From contig CALSFV010000224.1 in NCBI GenBank assembly GCA_943737045.1, positions 868,001 to 932,000 of the forward strand: 64,000 nucleotides of DNA, read 5' to 3'. This stretch comes from Parapristionchus giblindavisi (Eukaryota; Nematoda; Chromadorea; Rhabditida; Diplogasteridae). Both the position numbers and the translations under genes were made by a program. How positions within the stretch are numbered: the stretch's first letter is position 1; each line of letters opens with the position of its first letter. The notes beneath the pieces are model-generated. The model saw nothing but the letters and a program-made list of their open reading frames with translations, was not told the DNA's origin and did not search any database. Shown in pieces: positions 1 through 11,264 of this stretch.

Positions 1-2006
1 TTTAATGCATGGCAAAAATCAATTAGTCATGCTTCCTCTGAAAATAATAGTACCTTTGAAACCTTGAACAAAAGATTTAGAGAGGAACTAATTCGCTATC
101 ATAAAAACGTAGAAAAGAAAATTATTGATAGCGAAGACAGGAACAAGTTCTTTACTTATATGAAACGCTGTTCTAATGCTCAAAAGGGTATTGATGGATT
201 GAGAGATAGCAACGGAACAACCATTCTCAATGACGTAGATAAGGCCAATCTTCTCGCAAATACGTTTGTCAGCGTTTTTACTACTGACAACGGTATCATC
301 CCAACCCCTAAACCAATTCCAAACTTGGGAAATTTTGAAGAGCCACTATTTCGAAGACACGAAATCTGTGAACTTATAAATAGATGGAAAAAGTCCTCAT
401 GTAGAACTCCAGAAAACATACCTCAATTTCATTAAAAGGATAACCATCCCTATAGCTGAACCACTAGAGATTATCTTTAGAACTTCATTTGAAACAGGAA
501 TCATACCTAGACAGTGGAAACACTCCATTGTTACTCCTGTGAAGAAATCCCCTCCTTTCTCAGATCCTCTTAACTATAGACCTCAATTACATCATTTTTC
601 TGTAGAGTCTTTGAACGCATTTTAATCAAGTCTATAATATCACATTGTGAATCTTTGGAAATATTCCCTGATGAACAGTACGGCTTTAGAAAACATAGAT
701 CACGTGAACTTCAAATGTTGGAAGTACTTGAACACTGGTCTGCCTCACTTAGTAATGGACAGCCAGTTGACGTAATATATTTTGACTTCGCTAAGGCATT
801 TGATAGAGTATCCCACCCCAAACTTCTAGCTAAGCTCAACACAATTGGTTTATCCTCTAAAACCTTACGTTGGATTTCTGATTATCTCAACAACAGAACT
901 TTTCAAGTTAGAGTAAAAGATAAACTCTCCGAGTGTCACCCTGTAACTAGTGGAGTGCCGCAGGGCTCAGTACTTGGGCCCTTGTTCTTTCTCATTTTCA
1001 CATCTGAACTACCCATTCTGGTACAAAAAGATGGTGTGCTGGCTCGCCTATATGCTGATGACATAAAGATATACAGATCATTTAGAACTGGTGAACCTCC
1101 CCACCCCCTACAAGTTGCAGTCGACAATATTGTTAAATGGTCAAACGACTGGCAATTGCCTCTAGCGTCCCATAAATGTAACTCCCTACACCTAGGTAGA
1201 GCCAACCCTTCTGGAGTATATACTATTGAAGGCAATAATCTAACTCAAAAAGAAGTTGTCAAAGATCTAGGATTCATAATTCAAAGAAGCCTGACTTTCT
1301 CAGACCATTGTAGAGCAGTATCAATCAAAGCAAAATCAGCCTGTCATATAATTATGCGAGCTCTAAGAACAAATAACCCCATAATTCTACTAAAAGCATA
1401 TTCAATTTATATTAGGCCTATTTTAGAGAGCGCTTGCACTGTATTCAATCCCTACCAGAAAAAAGACATAAAAATGTTAGAAAAAGTACAGAATTATTTC
1501 ACAAGAAGGCTGTTTGCACGTTGCCATAAATATACGTGGCAATTCATGCCGAACAGTAGAGCACGCAACACAAACTCGGTCTTGACACTATCGAGCAGCG
1601 CAGGCTAAACATTGACATTAAAATGTCCATCAAACTACTTAGAGGGAAAACTAGGATTTCAAATAATAAAAACCACTATTTCAAAACCTACGTTACTAGA
1701 AATGGGTTAAACTTCTCCAATTGTGGATCTCGCTTCCAATACAGGCATAACAGTTTCTTCATGCGAGCGGCTCGGTTGCTTACCCGACCAGAGAACAGAA
1801 TCAACTTTTAAAAATCAATGACTGATCAGTTTGGCCACAACTTCGTTATCATTATTATACTTGTATTCAATGTTCAATTCCCTCAATTCCGTTACCTCCT
1901 TAATCCTCATTTATATTATCCCTAAAAATTGTATTTCATCCATTTGCTTAATATTTATTGTTTATACACGTTTACCTTGTGGTAAATAAATAAATATATT
2001 ATCATT
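1..2006 (+). mobile_element. Non-LTR retrotransposon (LINE, CR1/Jockey-like), 5' end outside window
   Basis: A decayed LINE enters from the left edge. Positions 64-435 encode the linker typical between endonuclease and reverse transcriptase. Positions 655-1608 encode the RT core, including the block SGVPQGSVLGPLFF and the catalytic YADD at about 1050-1062. From about 1570 another frame carries the usual LINE C-terminal region (LGLDTIEQRR onward) to 1811. The 3' end is a short TAAATAAATAAATA run near 1980-2000. It joins at about 2010 to DNA shared with the inverted copy near 39.1 kb, so the LINE sits at the edge of the duplicated arm. The clade is inferred from motif style only. Confidence 0.9.
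64..1811 (+). pseudogene. Broken LINE reverse transcriptase reading frame
   Basis: The frame needs at least two shifts. One is near 430, and another is near 580-590 just after the NYRP motif, where the expected next motif continues in a different frame (RVFERIL, positions about 605-625). A third shift near 1565 moves the reading into the C-terminal part. The RT fingers and palm motifs are well preserved: an F-x-K-A-F-D-x-V-S-H block near 780-815, PQGSVLGP near 955-980 and YADD. The copy is therefore fairly young but cannot make a full protein as written. No endonuclease part is seen because the element extends past the window edge. Confidence 0.85.
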
Positions 2007-2009
2007 ATG

Positions 2010-2267
2010 AATCAATTGTATGGCGTCCTGCCAGAGGCTCAATACCTAGCTAGGTCATTAAGAAAAGGAAAGGGAGAGGGAGAGAAGATGGAAGGAGAGG
2101 GAGAGGAGATGTTCTATCAATCCTTGTGCTGATTCTAGAAGCCAATCATTCATGTTATATTATAACTATGTTCTTTCTGTAATAGATATTTATTTATTTA
2201 TTTTATTATGGCATTATACGGTATAACGAAGGAAAGTAAGCGATTTCAAATTAGTAAATGAAATGAT
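2010..2267. other. Outer end of the inverted duplication arm, no gene
   Basis: No coding sequence is seen. The stretch holds a purine-rich GGAGAGG tract at 2055-2110 and matches, in inverse orientation, about 38620-39110 (shared GGCGTCCTGCCAGAGG, AGCTAGGTCATTAAGAAAAG and the block around 2140-2260). This is the outer limit of the large inverted duplication between the A and B gene units. Confidence 0.7.
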
Positions 2268-4149
2268 ATATCACGGACCTCCTGTAAAAGTGTATGAAAA
2301 TAGAAACCTTTTTGCACAGAAAAAAAATAATTTTCCTCTTTTTTTATTGTTAGTTGTTAGACTGGCCTAACTGAGTGCGAAAACAACATTTTGAAATTTT
2401 GTTTTTCGTAATTTGCATAATTATGCAATTTTTTTACCGTCAACTTCAATGAGTGTAACTCGCTTCGTTTTTGAGCAACCGTGTAAAACAAAAAAAAAAT
2501 TTTCATTCGATTCCTAATGACCTCCTCTACAAATAACTCAACCAAGGATATGGTCGGAAATGTTGTTCTTCATGTGTTATTGTATGAAAACTGTTTTTTT
2601 GCACACAAAATGCGATGTTTCTCGAAATTTTTCTCTAAAGGATAAGAGTTTTATTGCAGATTCGGATTCCCCGTCCTCGAATTGGGGTATCCTGATATAT
2701 CATTTAACCCAACTCTGTCCGCCCAATAGGGATACTGTACATAATCGTCCTGGACTTAGTGCAATTTTCTCTCAAATCGCATTTTTGGTTGTAACTCAGC
2801 TCAAACTTATGTTAATGTACTCATTAGCATATTTAAACACTGTATCTCGACCAACCTGAAAAAATTCTCTTAGTGGTTCGAATTCTCAACAACAACCATT
2901 TTTGAGATATGAATCGAAAACTGATTTTTTAACGATTTTTCGCCTTTCTGACTTTGATTCAGAGGAGATTCAGATTCATTCAGATTCAGATTCATGGAGA
3001 TTCAGAGAAATTGGGAAGGGAATGACAGTGAGTGGATTGAAGCCAATCGAGAGTTCCATTGCGTTTTCGCAGCAAGGAGGGAAATTATCAAGAGATGGGC
3101 TAAAGGTCGAAAATGCAGAGAAGATCAGAGATATAAAGAAACCCTATTACTTGTTCTTTCCGAAGAGGAACATGTCTCCTAAACCAAGAAATGTGGATGA
3201 TGAAGCCGTGAATGACCAAGCTCCGGTATTCGACCCCTCTGCTCCCAACCCTCTATTCGCATGCAGCCAACGCTCTGCTAGATTCATCAGACACGAGAGA
3301 CTCCTTCGACATATTGAGAATGGACGGCATAAGATTAGACCGGAGAAAGTGTCCATGTTCGACGCAATGGAACTCTCGATTGGCTTCAATCAACTCACTG
3401 TCATTCCCTTCCCAATTCCTCTGAATCTCCATGAATCTGAATCTGAATGAATCTGAATCTCCTCTGAATCAAAGTCAGAAAGGCGAAAAATCGTTAAAAA
3501 ATCAGTTTTCAATTCATATCTCAAAAATGGTTGTTGTTGAGAATTCGAACCACTAAGACAATTTTTTCAGGTTGGTCGAGATACAGTGTTTAAATATGCT
3601 AATGAGTACATTAACATAAGTTTGAGCTGATTTACAACCAAAAATGCGATTTGAGAGAAAATTGCACTAAGTCCAGGACGATGATGTACAGTATCCCTAT
3701 TGGGCGGACAGAGTTGGGTTAAATGATATATCAGGATACCCCAATTCGAGGACGGGGAATCCGAATCTGCAATAAAACTCTTATCCTTTAGAGAAAAATT
3801 TCGAGAAACATCGCATTTTGTGTGCAAAAAAAACAGTTTTCATACAATAACACATGAAGAACAACATTTCCGACCATATCCTTAGTTGAGTTATTTGTAG
3901 AGGAGGTCATTAGGAATCGAATGAAAAAATTTTTTTTTGTTTTACACGGTTGCTCAAAAACGAAGCGAGTTACACTCATTTGAAGTTGACGGTAAAAAAA
4001 TTGCATAATTATGCAAATTACGGAAAACAAAATTTCAAAATGTTGTTTTCGCACTCAGTTAGGCCAGTCTAACAACTATCAATAAATAGAGGAAAATTAT
4101 TTTTTTCTGTGCAATGGCTTCATACACTTTTACAGGAGATCCGTGATAT
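2268..4149. mobile_element. Foldback DNA element with about 790-bp terminal inverted repeats
   Basis: The left arm 2268-3064 is matched base for base, with few differences, by the reverse complement of 3362-4149. The tips read TATCACGGACCTCCTGTAAA and its near-exact inverse. The 297-bp centre (3065-3361) is unique in the window. A frame read through arm and centre is mostly palindrome shadow and shows no transposase. The sister arm near 38600 lacks the element and reads straight through the flanks (AAATGAAATAATGTATGGAG), so this is an insertion into one arm only, with a short TA-type target duplication. It is probably a non-autonomous DNA transposon. Confidence 0.88.
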
Positions 4150-4191
4150 GGAGAGAGTGGATTGTCAAGATGCATATGTGAATGTTTTTTC

Positions 4192-4340
4192 TTTAAAGTG
4201 ACACCCCAAGCTAATCTGTCCGCTGTGGCCACACTCTCTCGTTTTCTTTGTCTACGTTAGAAAATGACTGAAGTGGAGAGTGAAATCGGGGTGTAAGTTT
4301 GAGTGGAGAGTTTCGAATTAGCTTGAGGTGTCACTTTAAA
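4192..4340. mobile_element. MITE of the TTTAAAGTGACACCCCAAGC family
   Basis: A short element has inverted ends TTTAAAGTGACACCCCAAGC / GCTTGAGGTGTCACTTTAAA and an inner CTCTCTCGTTTTCTTTGTCT box. Relatives lie at about 15700-15848, 23793-23893, 38302-38455, 38451-38568 and 49332-49455. The copy at 38302-38455 is at the matching place in the sister arm, so this insertion predates the duplication. Confidence 0.75.
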
Positions 4341-5212
4341 TCCTTTTTTTTCGTTACAACAGTGCACTTGCATAAGAACGGTGGTTCATTGAAATGAAAT
4401 CTCTACATTAAACTTGGCTTGAAACCTCGCCTTGCGGTACCAACATACAGTATAATTTTCAATTTTCGTGGAAGGAGAATTTTTAAAAATGCCAACATTT
4501 TTTTCATTTTGCAATGAGCATTTTTGAAATTCTAGTTACTGTATTGAACCGCCGTGTATGAGAGACTGTCTGAGGGAATTGAAATTCGGTAGATGAATCT
4601 CATAAACCTTAACAACGGTCTCCTCATTTCCCTAACTATTTCTCCGTTCTCTGAACGCTTAAATGGGGAAAAGCGTATGACTCCTGTCTAGGATCTCTTT
4701 GTGGCCACGAGATCCTTGACAAGAGTCATAAACTAATAATAAAGCATCCCAAATTTGAAAGTATTCATAAATTTTAGAAAATTTTTACCGCCTTTACTGT
4801 TAGTGCTGCCTTTAATGATCTTCAATGCCAATGATAATAGAACAGTGAGAAAAGAATGGTATATTGTTTGGTGAATATAGACAAAAAATATTAATGACTA
4901 TCCAATCGTTAATCAGAGGAAATCAATTACTGTTAATTTGAAATTTACTGTAGCGCTCAAAAATATATCACATTGGCATTTTTTCGAGATATCTTTTGTT
5001 GTACTTACCGAAATGGGATGAAATTTGTAATACGTGTTCCTTAAGGTATTCGAATACTCATTTGGGTTTTCAAGAATCTTTTTAAAAACCACGGAAAGAA
5101 GCAGTGGTGCAGGAAAGAGAATCATTCTAACATCGAAAGAGGGATAATCTATCTTCTTCCGATTGTATCACAATCTCTCTCTTCCCCTTTCTTTCTCTAT
5201 ATGAGTGACCTA
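4341..5212. other. Intergenic arm sequence, no gene recognised
   Basis: No credible exon is seen. The block matches in inverse orientation about 36990-37890 and 38230-38300 in the B arm (for example the stretches around 4400-4440, 4680-4740 and 4900-5150). It is far upstream of gene A. Confidence 0.5.
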
Positions 5213-5420
5213 CTCTGGTATTTTGCCACTTAAAGTCTACTTAAACTACGTCACAGACTTTAAGTAGACTTTAAGTAAACTTTAAGTGAAAGAACATTTG
5301 ACGAAATGCATTACAGTATACCACACCACTTTAAGTAGACTTACGTCTCACTTTAAGTTTACTTAAAGTCTACTTAAAGTGGGAAAGTTTAAGTAGACTT
5401 TAAGTGGCAAAATACCAGAG
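5213..5420. mobile_element. TA-flanked MITE built of AAGTAGACTTTAAGT repeats
   Basis: The termini CTCTGGTATTTTGCCACTTA and its inverse (ending 5420) are flanked by TA at 5211-5212 and 5421-5422. The sister arm near 36980 has the empty site (GACCTAACTAGGGT), which fixes the boundaries exactly. The interior repeats AAGTCTACTTAAA motifs in both directions. A divergent relative lies at about 50015-50205 inside gene F. Confidence 0.88.
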
Positions 5421-5478
5421 TAACTAGGGTAAGTTATGGTAAATCTCAGTGACCTGGCTAAAATAGGTTGCAGCCTAT

Positions 5479-6320
5479 ATCACAGCGTTCCGAACACAAA
5501 TTGCTATTATTTTATGTTGTCATATCCTTGAGAACTATATTGCGCAGGTCCTCACGTGAGGTTTTTAAGATTTAATCAATTCTGTTTTCTCTGTACTACT
5601 TTCTCTTGACCACTACTACCTTCCTAAATAATTTCGATAATTCTTTAAATTATTATTATTTCACTCTGCCATATCCTTGAGAACTATATTGCGCAGGCCC
5701 TCACGTGAGATTTTCGAGATTTAATTAATTATGGTTGCTCTGGCTCCGACTGATGTGAGTCGCGAAAAGCGCATTATTGATATAGAATTGAAAGGTGTTC
5801 ATAACTTATCAGGATCATTTTTATAATATATTCATTTATTCTTCCATTACAATAGTTTTAACGGCTGTTCCACGATCTCTGCGTGTCGATATTTTTTGTT
5901 CAAGATGCGTTTATACTTGCGGCAATCTCTTTTGCAGTTACTCGAAGCTAGCTTCGTTGATCTCACCGTTCAAGAAGCTACCATACCCTCCACAATCTAC
6001 AGAAGAACGTCTTCGCTCAGAAAGCGCCGTTTGGCGATTCCATTTCGCTCATTATTATTATATAGTTTATTTATGATAATATATTCAAGAACTTATTATT
6101 TATCTTTGTTGTATTTTTTTACTGAATAACAGCTAACAAAAAGATTAGAAGTGAATAAATAGTAGAAAATAGCAATAAATTATTCTTGTACTGATGAAAT
6201 CTACATGAAAGTAGAAAAAATGAGTTTTCGATTCGCTCGCATCCGTAAAATAGTTTTTAGTGAAAGAGACTGCACCACCACACCACAGAAACACACAATA
6301 AATGGTTTCGGATCGCAGTG
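5479..6320. mobile_element. Insertion of about 840 bp with short inverted ends CACAGCG / CGCAGTG
   Basis: The sister arm (about 36925-36950) reads directly from GCAGCCTAT to CTGAGTGACC. Here those two parts are separated by 840 bp with TAT on both sides. The ends are short imperfect inverted repeats (CACAGCGTTCCGAA versus TTTCGGATCGCAGTG). Inside is a direct repeat of about 60 bp (5520-5580 and 5669-5730) and an open frame at 5896-6129 starting MFKMRLYLRQSLLQLLE, which looks helical and basic. That frame might be a remnant of a DNA-binding transposase region, but no family is recognised. Confidence 0.65.
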
Positions 6321-6714
6321 TATCTGAGTGACCTAGCTAGGACAAGTAAGGTAAGATGCGATGCATCCATAATTCAATAGTCTAATCTCATTTCATTTGG
6401 TCCAATGATATATGTACTTATAATTCACCAAATTTATCGCGTTCTATAATTATATGTTTACACTATTTATTTCCATTTTATATTAGTTGAGGAACTTGAC
6501 AAAGAGTTCTATGTCGAATGCACCGTTTTTGTAAAGTTTCTTAGTTCGAGAAAACAAAACTAAACATTTTTTCACTTCTCTGAAGAAATATTATATTCGG
6601 CCCTTGATCTTACGGAAAACACCTTATATTGTCTATCACAGTAATTAATTATTATCAAATAAAATATCTGAATTTTCTGTTGTCACGATTTAATTTATTA
6701 AATTTAACTGTGTC
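6321..6714 (+). promoter_or_regulatory. Conserved upstream region of RING gene A
   Basis: This block, beginning with CTGAGTGACCTAGCTAGG, is found upstream of copies A, B (about 36540-36970 reversed), C (about 22050-22400 reversed) and D (about 53820-54250). It includes a conserved stretch around TTTCATTTGGTCCAAT and TTCCATTTTATATTA. Conservation in front of four paralogues suggests it carries the promoter, but shared descent alone could also explain it. No TATA box or initiator can be named with confidence. Confidence 0.45.
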
Positions 6715-8981
6715 ATGGAATTTATAAAGCGTAAGGAATTTTCGGTAATTCAAGAGCGATTGGTCTTCCAAATATCTCGAGGTATGAAAGAAACGAAAAT
6801 AATAGCATTTTTAATTAAAATTTCAAATTTAGATGAATTTATTCAGACGACGGCAACTAGTCCTCTTGATGTGATATGGATGAAAGGGTTTGTTTTTGCT
6901 TTTTTACAAGTTCTTTTTTTACAAGTTTTCAATGATGAATTAACCTTAAAAATATTATTTATGATAATTAATGATAATGTTGATTTATGGATTCAAGATT
7001 AAAACGTATTGAACATACAATCGAATGTACTCGTCCAATTGGAATGTTCTGTAAATCGTTATTTTACCTCGACGTTAGTTTTAATGCATTTGATACACAT
7101 GAGTATATAAAAGTTTTAATGACCGAATATGTTTTAGGATGGAATAATTAAGAAAGCACATCTTGAGAATGATAAAATCGTAACATGTGATATTGTAAAG
7201 GTACAGATCAAAATTATTTTAAAGCTATATACAGTATCTTTTACAGATTGATGAAGGAGTGAAAACACATATAAAGATTAATTGCATCCATTATTTCATT
7301 GAAAAAGGTGACCATCCGAATGTTTTATTAGCTGTTCCATTAAATGAGGATTATCGATTAACTGATGGAATTAAATTCAATATTAAAATTGATGAGTTTG
7401 TTAAAACAAACGATATAATCGTAAATCGGTCAGTGGAATTTATTTAAAAATCTAGTGATTCTAAATATTATGAATTTGTAGGTATTTCTTATTCGCCATT
7501 TCTTATGGCTTCAATTGCCTCTCAATTCGTCGATATAAATCAGATTCACACGAATATTTGGAGAATCACGAATTACCAAGGGTATTGTTTAAGTTTTGAC
7601 GTGATTTCTTTTATTGTAAGTATAAAATGTACTTGTGTAATTGCCTTGCTATTTGCTGGTAAAACGCAGAAGTATTCTATCGATCAACCCTCCTTTCTCT
7701 CCCATCCGTTCTCGCGCTCTCACTGATCTACGTACTATCCCGCATGGAGTCTCTCTCTAAACATAGAGATTCATTGTTGTAGTGGCTGGCTACTCTCGTG
7801 CTAAATAAACAAGTGTATTTTGTCAATAATACTTTTACAGCTCAGATCAAGAGCAGTGGTATTCAACAATTTTATTTTTTATTTCTCCTATGAGAAAGAA
7901 CTTGTCGCAGTGAATATCAATGATCTCTCTTGGGAAAGTATAAAAACAAAGTAAGTTATATTTGAATTGTATTTTTAGAACATTAAACAGATTATTCCAG
8001 CATGCCAATGACTGAGAGAATAGTTGGAATTGATGAGAATGGAATTATGACGATACAAACTAACGTCTGTTTGTGGGGCAGTCCATCATTTCTATACTCT
8101 GCTCGATTACCAGATAAGTATACTGTAAGTTTCCTCGAACCTTAATTTAACCCTAAGTTTTTCCTTTTTCAGAAGAGACCTGATTTTGAGGGGGAAATTG
8201 CATTACTTGATAAGCGAAGCGAAGAATTAGAGGAGCAAAATAAACAATTTGAGGAATTAAAATTGAAATACGAGAGATTGTTGAATGAGGTAAGACTATA
8301 AACGAATTTATTATACAGTAGAGCAGATTTCTCCTGTTAAAATGCGGTACCCTGGGGGTGACCCTTCATATCTCCTCGAATTATTTCTCTGTGAAAAAAA
8401 AATAAATATCGGGTGCCGGAGTAATTTATATTGTTTTGCTCTGTATATATATCAGGGTTGTGCGGAAAATATATTTCGGAAAAAATCTCGGAAAACTTTT
8501 TTTCCGGTCTAGAATACCGGAAAAAACCGGAAAAACCGGAAAATCCGGAAAATTTTCTGTAAATCGCATTTCTAGTGTTTTATTTAACAATTACTTTCGA
8601 AAACGATCAAAACGAACTTAGTAATAATCTCAAATTATGTAGCAACAAAAAAAGATAACAATCATCCAAAAACATATAAAAGAACAATATGAAGCTCAGA
8701 ATCCTAGGAGTTGAATGTTGACGTCGAACAACAACAACGCTATATACGTTATTGTTCATCATTGTTAGCGAATACTGGGTTATAACTATGACCGGCAAGA
8801 CAAAAATATTAATAAAATCTTTAGATTTTGTTTTTTGATATGTATTTTTTTACTTTGTAAGCATTTAAATTTTTTCCGGTTTTCCGGTATTTTTTCGGAA
8901 AATTTTCCGGTCGGAAAATTTTCCGAAAAGGGGTCGGAAAAACCGGAAAATTTTTCCGGTCGGAAAATTTTCCGCACAACC

Positions 8982-9065
<84 letters not shown>

Positions 9066-11264
9066 TTTATTTTATCGCGGAAAGTTTGAAATTTTATATA
9101 TAACGTAGTCTGAGAAAAAAATATGTAAAATATTATTTTTTGGCAAATGCCGCCCGATTACTTGAAATACGCGCGCACGCACAGCAATTGAATCTCAAAG
9201 TGACTTTTTCCGGCATTAAGTTTCCTAAGTTTCATCCCGTGGCATTTAGTTGACAAGCTGTTAAAAATTACAAACTTTATTCGATAAAATACTTGAGGAA
9301 TGGAATAAAAAGATAAACACAATTCTCACGCCTAATATTCAATTTTCACAGAAAAAAATTCGAGGGGATGTGAGGGGTCACCCGGGTGCACCCCGCGTAC
9401 CGCATTTTAACAGGGGGAATCTGCTGTACTGTAAGCTAAGTTTTAGAACGTTTTAGGGATTGTTTTCCGAAAAGGAAGAGTGGATTCTCTTCCACAAGGG
9501 ATTGGGGGGGGGCGTGTGGGCTCGTAGAGAAAATTCATGTTGAAAAAATGTATGCCTTTCTCAATTACGCGGGCATACGGTATCGTAGTTACCCCGTAAT
9601 CGATTTTTTCGAATTTCTTTTTGGACGAAAATTTTTCGAGAAAGTATCGAAAATCGAAAAACGAAAAATGCACATCCCTGGTGGAAATATCGATAAAACC
9701 TTTATTAAAAAGTCATGAGATAAATATGCAGAACAAAGTTTCAGTCGAAATGCTGAATTTGATGATTATCAAAGTAGGCCAGCTCAGTGTGGCAGATTTA
9801 TATCATTTGTACCAAGGATAGAGTCCTCCCTTGCAATTTTCATCCCAAATGCAAAGACTCACCGTTATTTTTATTTTCAGAAGAGGTCATCTTCGAAAGC
9901 TAGAAAAGAGAGATCGCTGTATTTTGAAATTGTTGATTTACAAAGCTGTGAAATATGTGCTGAAAAATTCGGTAAGCTAACCACTCATTCAATGTTAAAT
10001 TTATAAAAAAAGTAATATCTACTTATCAATAACCATTTACTGCTCGTTTAATTTTTTTCAATTTTTTTAATATTTTTGTATTACAGATTCGAACATTATA
10101 ATTCCCCACACTTTTCACTGTGGTCATACATTCTGTTTAAAATGCATTGAAGCAATTAAAAAAGATGAAAGGTACGTTTTATTTATTAACTATTTTTAAA
10201 GTAAATTTTCATAGATATCCCTGCCCAAATTGTCGAAGAAAAAATAAAATTTTAAATGGACAATTCTTCGTGATCAATCGACATGCTCTCAGTGAGTTTT
10301 TCGCTTTTTAAATTTAATCTTATTCATGTTTATTTTTAACATAGAACTTGCTGAAATGAAGGAAAATGCGGAAGATCTCAAACTTACAAATACAATTGAT
10401 TGTTTTCATTGTAATGAGGTTTGCTACTCAGATAAACTAGTCTTCTTCAAGTTTTCATTCTTCCTTAAAATGTGAAGAAATTTTCAGAATATTCAAGCTT
10501 CTAAACTTAGAATTTGTACTGACAAAAATTGCATTGAGGTAAGAAAATTAATTTTACATCTCTTGTCAGAAGAATTATTTAATTGTCATTAATTCTTATT
10601 AATGGTGAAACAATATTATTCTTTTATAAACTTTTCCAATCTGATATTTTTAAGTACAATGAACCAATTTGTGGTTATTGCTCCTGGGAAGAACCACATG
10701 TTGGACATTCAACAGTTAGATATAATGAGAAGGTATGATTTTTTTTAGATTTAAAACTTGCCCGATTTCACAGTAACAATTGGCTCCATTCAGCACCGTG
10801 CGGAGTCACGAGAATATGTGAGAATAAAAAAAGAAGAAATGGAATCGAAAAAAGAAGAAATATTATCGAAGTATAAAATATTGATTGATTTGCAGAAGGA
10901 ACTTGAAGGGGTAATCAATAACTAAATAGATTTTGCTTACAATGTTTATGGCTTTATCTTTCAGAAACTGCCAAATATTCAACTCCGGGAACAGATTTCT
11001 ACTGCCGTTGATTCTGTTTTCACACCCGAGGTTATACCGTAAAATGAATATTCTAAGGGGAAAACTAAATTTAGGAAGCTGAGGAATTGAGATCGACAGT
11101 AGATGAATTCAGTGATACATTCATTCAATCTGCGAATATTATCATTGAATCAATCGATGCAGCAATTAGAAACATTCGTGTAAGTTTTTTTTACATTTGT
11201 TGAACAAATGCGCCATCATTCGTTTTCATCGTTTTGTTTTCAGGAACAATTATCTGCATTCTAA
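6715..11264 (+). CDS. RING / B-box-like / coiled-coil protein, paralogue A (19 exons, 552 aa)
   Basis: Probably a ubiquitin E3 ligase of TRIM-like build. Nineteen GT-AG exons join in frame to 1659 nt: 6715-6781, 6833-6887, 6998-7073, 7138-7200, 7247-7428, 7482-7581, 7841-7950, 8001-8124, 8173-8289, 9881-9971, 10087-10171, 10215-10291, 10345-10418, 10488-10538, 10655-10732, 10794-10910, 10965-11030, 11075-11179, 11244-11264. Residues 1-259 are an unrecognised N-terminal region; 260-298 a charged helix; 321-363 a C3HC4 RING (CEIC, HCGHTFCLKC, CPNC); 402-442 a B-box-like C6H2 finger (CFHC, C-x4-C, CGYC, H-x2-H); 451-552 a Lys/Glu-rich coiled coil. There is no signal peptide or membrane segment. 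Intron 9 is swollen by nested transposons (8316-9431). The splice model is confirmed by exon-by-exon agreement with five paralogues. The function is inferred from domains. Confidence 0.88.
7616..7830. repeat. Interspersed repeat in intron 6 of gene A
   Basis: The block from GTATAAAATGTACTTGTGTA to the ATAAACAAGTGTATTTT end recurs, reversed, in intron 13 of gene E (about 44340-44575) and partly just upstream of gene E (about 41140-41295). All share a GATCAACCCTCC / TCTCTCTCTAAACATAGA type core. The class is unknown. It is absent from copies B, C and D at this intron. Confidence 0.65.
8453..8984. mobile_element. hAT-like MITE nested inside another element
   Basis: Perfect inverted tips CAGGGTTGTGCGGAAAAT / ATTTTCCGCACAACCCTG are flanked by an 8-bp ATATATAT on each side. 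An 8-bp target duplication and CAGGG ends fit hAT elements, although the flank is low-complexity. Subterminal regions are arrays of CCGGAAAA and its complement. A divergent relative with CAGGGATGCGG / CCGCACAACCCTG ends lies at 42675-43118 in gene E. Confidence 0.8.
8985..9061. repeat. (AT)n microsatellite
   Basis: An uninterrupted AT dinucleotide run of about 77 bp abuts the right end of the hAT-like MITE. Confidence 0.97.

Larger units (their letters stand above)
8316..9431. mobile_element. TA-flanked element with CAGTA(G/C)AGCAGA ends, in intron 9 of gene A
   Basis: The ends are CAGTAGAGCAGATTTCTCCT and GGGGGAATCTGCTGTACTG, flanked by TA on both sides. Copies B and C have the empty site (TTTATCATAAGTT), which confirms the boundaries. 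The same family is seen complete at 27047-27547. A second transposon (8453-8984) and an AT microsatellite are nested inside, so the original element was about 500 bp. Confidence 0.85.

Noticed and set aside
2902..3450. 182-codon open frame across the middle of the foldback element
   Set aside because: Most of it lies in the inverted arms, so both strands look open for the same reason. No start context, splice sites or known domain were seen.
5213..5420. CRISPR-like array because of the regularly repeated AAGTAGACTTTAAGT motif
   Set aside because: The repeats are in both orientations without unique spacers, and it is an exact TA-flanked MITE in a nematode genome.
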